Origin: Methanobacterium sp. UBA8
GTDB lineage: Archaea; Methanobacteriota; Methanobacteria; Methanobacteriales; Methanobacteriaceae
Length of the DNA stretch: 9,570 bases
Assembly: GCA_002509665.1 (NCBI GenBank)
Contig: DADN01000261.1
Location: forward strand, 333-9,902
Reading direction: 5' to 3'
A program made the translations under genes and the position numbers. The notes under the pieces are model-generated. The model had not been told where the DNA came from. It was given only the letters and a program-made list of their open reading frames with translations, and ran no database searches. Positions 7,936 through 9,570 of the stretch are shown in pieces; within the stretch, counting starts at the first letter, position 1; each line of letters begins with the position of its first letter.

Positions 7936-9570
7936 ATGAAGAATTTAGATAATATCAAATCAAAAGTCATATTGCTTGCTCTCTGCAGTGCTGTTATATT
8001 TACTATAAAGTTTATTTTTCATTATTTCTTTCCAGGAATACCAATATCTGAATTAGGCCCTGCCAGTGCACTGCCTCCTGTATTGGGCCTGATGTTTGGA
8101 GCATGGGGGGCAGCAGGTGCAGCGATTGGATATTCTGCATCTGAATTGGCAGCAGGTTCATCCCCTGAGATCTATGTTATAAGCTTTTTTATACAATTTT
8201 TATACGCATATATCCCTTATAAGTTGTGGTACACGCTGGATTGGGATAAAACAACCACTTTGCCTAGATTAGACACAGTTAAACATTTGGTGAAGTTTGT
8301 GGTGATTATGTTTATAAATGCGGCAGTTATGGCAGGACTGCTTGGATTTTTAATGGATGGATTGGGCCTGTATGATCTGGTTTCTTTAACCACGTTGATA
8401 TTTGCAGTTAACAACTTTGATTTTTCCATAATGTTCGGGACTCTGATCCTTATTGGGGCTAATTTTTATGGTATTTCAATGTATAAGCCAAAAAAGGTCA
8501 GTAAAATGCGTATACCTTCAAGGTTATTTGATATAATAGCAGTAATGGTCGTTATAATTTTTATAATTAACAGTATTTATTCTGTATTTACCCTTCCTAA
8601 TATTTGGGGATGGATCGCAGGGGTTATAACTTATTCATTAGTTTTAGTCTATATTTTTAGGCCAATTACCAGCAGAATAAGAGAAAGGACAACTGAAATA
8701 AAGATGTCTTTGACAGAAAACTTAATTGTAATTTTTATTATTATGGGGGCAATTATTGCGATATTAACTGGAATTAGATCTCTTTTCATAGTTTCAGCCT
8801 CAAGTACGCTGCAGTTTTGGGATTCTGTATATTTAAACATCACATTAATCCTTTCTGTTTTTTACATTGCATCAATTGTATTTTTATGGTATATTGAAAA
8901 GAATATTTCTACTCCAATAGAGTCTATATCAGATATTGTAAAAAATTATGTCAGTGATTCGGGTGGAATAAGAAACAATGATGCTATCATCTTAAAATGT
9001 AATTATTATGCAGCTCAAAAAAGCGAAGTGGGAATTTTAGCCTCCTCTTTCCAAAAAATGGCTATGGATCTTGAAATTTATGTGAAAAACCTGAAAAATG
9101 TCACTGCTGAAAAAGAAAGGATAAACACGGAACTGAACGTTGCAAAAAAAATACAGGAAGATATGCTGCCTCGTAAATTCCCAGCTTTTCCTGAAAGAGA
9201 TGAATTTGACGTTTATGCAATGAATATACCTGCAAAGGAAGTTGGCGGGGATTTCTATGATTTCTTTTTAATAGATGAAAGCCATCTGGCCGTTGTAATT
9301 GCAGATGTCTCTGGAAAGGGAGTACCTGCAGCACTGTTTATGGTGGTTGCAAAGACGTTGATTAAAAACCATGCACAGCTTGGAAAAAGCCCTGCAGAAG
9401 TATTTACAGCAGTTAATAATCAGCTGTGTGAAGGTAACGATGAAAACATGTTTGTAACTGCATGGATGGGTATTTTAGAAATTGAAACAGGTAAATTTAC
9501 CTATGTTAACGCAGGCCATAACTCTCCCTTGATTAAACATTCTTGTAAAGATTATAATTGGCTTAAATCA
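7936..9570 (+). CDS. Membrane-bound PP2C (SpoIIE/RsbU-type) serine phosphatase, 3' partial
   Basis: Open frame of 545 codons from ATG 7936 to the window edge. An in-frame stop at 7906 and no other ATG/GTG/TTG before 7936 fix the start, though no clear Shine-Dalgarno precedes it. Residues 11-320 hold about nine or ten hydrophobic segments (e.g. 11-32, 47-66, 80-98, 118-141, 150-178, 199-218, 222-241, 262-282, 299-320). A HAMP-like linker follows (TPIESISDIV at 326-335, EVGILASSFQKMAMDLE at 364-380), then a coiled segment leading into NVAKKIQEDMLPRKFP. The PP2C domain shows VGGDFYD (436-442, Asp439), IADVSGKGVPAALFM with metal-binding Asp457, and VNAGHNSP (524-531). The C-terminal metal-binding motif lies beyond the window. 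It would dephosphorylate the STAS protein in response to a signal sensed in or at the membrane. It completes a phosphatase/STAS/kinase partner switch with the two genes before it. Confidence 0.93.
   Translation, partial: MKNLDNIKSKVILLALCSAVIFTIKFIFHYFFPGIPISELGPASALPPVLGLMFGAWGAAGAAIGYSASELAAGSSPEIYVISFFIQFLYAYIPYKLWYTLDWDKTTTLPRLDTVKHLVKFVVIMFINAAVMAGLLGFLMDGLGLYDLVSLTTLIFAVNNFDFSIMFGTLILIGANFYGISMYKPKKVSKMRIPSRLFDIIAVMVVIIFIINSIYSVFTLPNIWGWIAGVITYSLVLVYIFRPITSRIRERTTEIKMSLTENLIVIFIIMGAIIAILTGIRSLFIVSASSTLQFWDSVYLNITLILSVFYIASIVFLWYIEKNISTPIESISDIVKNYVSDSGGIRNNDAIILKCNYYAAQKSEVGILASSFQKMAMDLEIYVKNLKNVTAEKERINTELNVAKKIQEDMLPRKFPAFPERDEFDVYAMNIPAKEVGGDFYDFFLIDESHLAVVIADVSGKGVPAALFMVVAKTLIKNHAQLGKSPAEVFTAVNNQLCEGNDENMFVTAWMGILEIETGKFTYVNAGHNSPLIKHSCKDYNWLKS

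Noticed and set aside
9101..9334. Antisense frame of 77 codons over the phosphatase domain
   Set aside because: Its composition (Leu, Gln, Arg, His runs) is that of a shadow of the PP2C coding strand, whose motifs are intact.
1..9570. CRISPR arrays, tRNA/rRNA genes, insertion sequences, attachment sites
   Set aside because: Almost all bases lie in five coding regions; the four gaps (25, 33, 56 and 104 bases) are too short for these and show no repeats, cloverleaf or terminal inverted repeats.

Overview
The window holds five co-oriented genes on the + strand with short gaps and nothing convincing on the - strand. The DNA is AT-rich. Protein-coding frames use ATA for isoleucine and AGG/AGA for arginine freely, two intergenic gaps hold AT-only TATA-like boxes, and no clear bacterial -35/-10 pair is visible. 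Together with the gene content this suggests a methanogenic archaeon of the Methanobacteriales (Methanobrevibacter or Methanobacterium type). That placement is an inference; a low-GC Firmicute is the main alternative, and the NRPS itself looks bacterial in ancestry.

Layout. (1) 2-5248: the C-terminal 1748 residues of a large non-ribosomal peptide synthetase (NRPS), open at the left edge. The order is A(partial)-T-C-A-T-R, ending in a thioester reductase domain, so the product should leave as an aldehyde or alcohol. (2) 5274-7016: a MATE-family exporter carrying an extra ~130-residue cytosolic domain that resembles the RsbW/SpoIIAB histidine-kinase-like ATPase fold. (3) 7050-7358: a stand-alone STAS protein (anti-sigma-factor-antagonist type) with a candidate phospho-serine. 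(4) 7415-7831: a stand-alone RsbW-like serine kinase with intact ATP-binding boxes. (5) 7936-9570: the N-terminal 545 residues of a membrane-anchored PP2C (SpoIIE/RsbU-type) serine phosphatase, with about nine or ten membrane segments, a HAMP-like linker and the catalytic domain, running off the right edge.

How they may work together. Genes 1-3 have gaps of only 25 and 33 bases and are probably one transcript: make the peptide, export it, control it. Genes 3-5 form a full partner-switching set (phosphatase, STAS switch protein, kinase). In bacteria this set controls a sigma factor, but archaea have none, so here its output must be something else. The most striking clue is that the exporter itself carries a kinase-like domain that keeps the N box but seems to have lost the glycine-rich ATP-lid box. 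A natural hypothesis is that this domain is a docking site for the STAS protein, so that peptide export (or sensing of the peptide) is coupled to the partner switch. I recall a similar neighbourhood (NRPS, MatE exporter, anti-sigma-type regulators, serine phosphatase) being noted in the Methanobrevibacter ruminantium M1 genome, so the gene set may not be new, but its mechanism is, as far as I know, uncharacterised.
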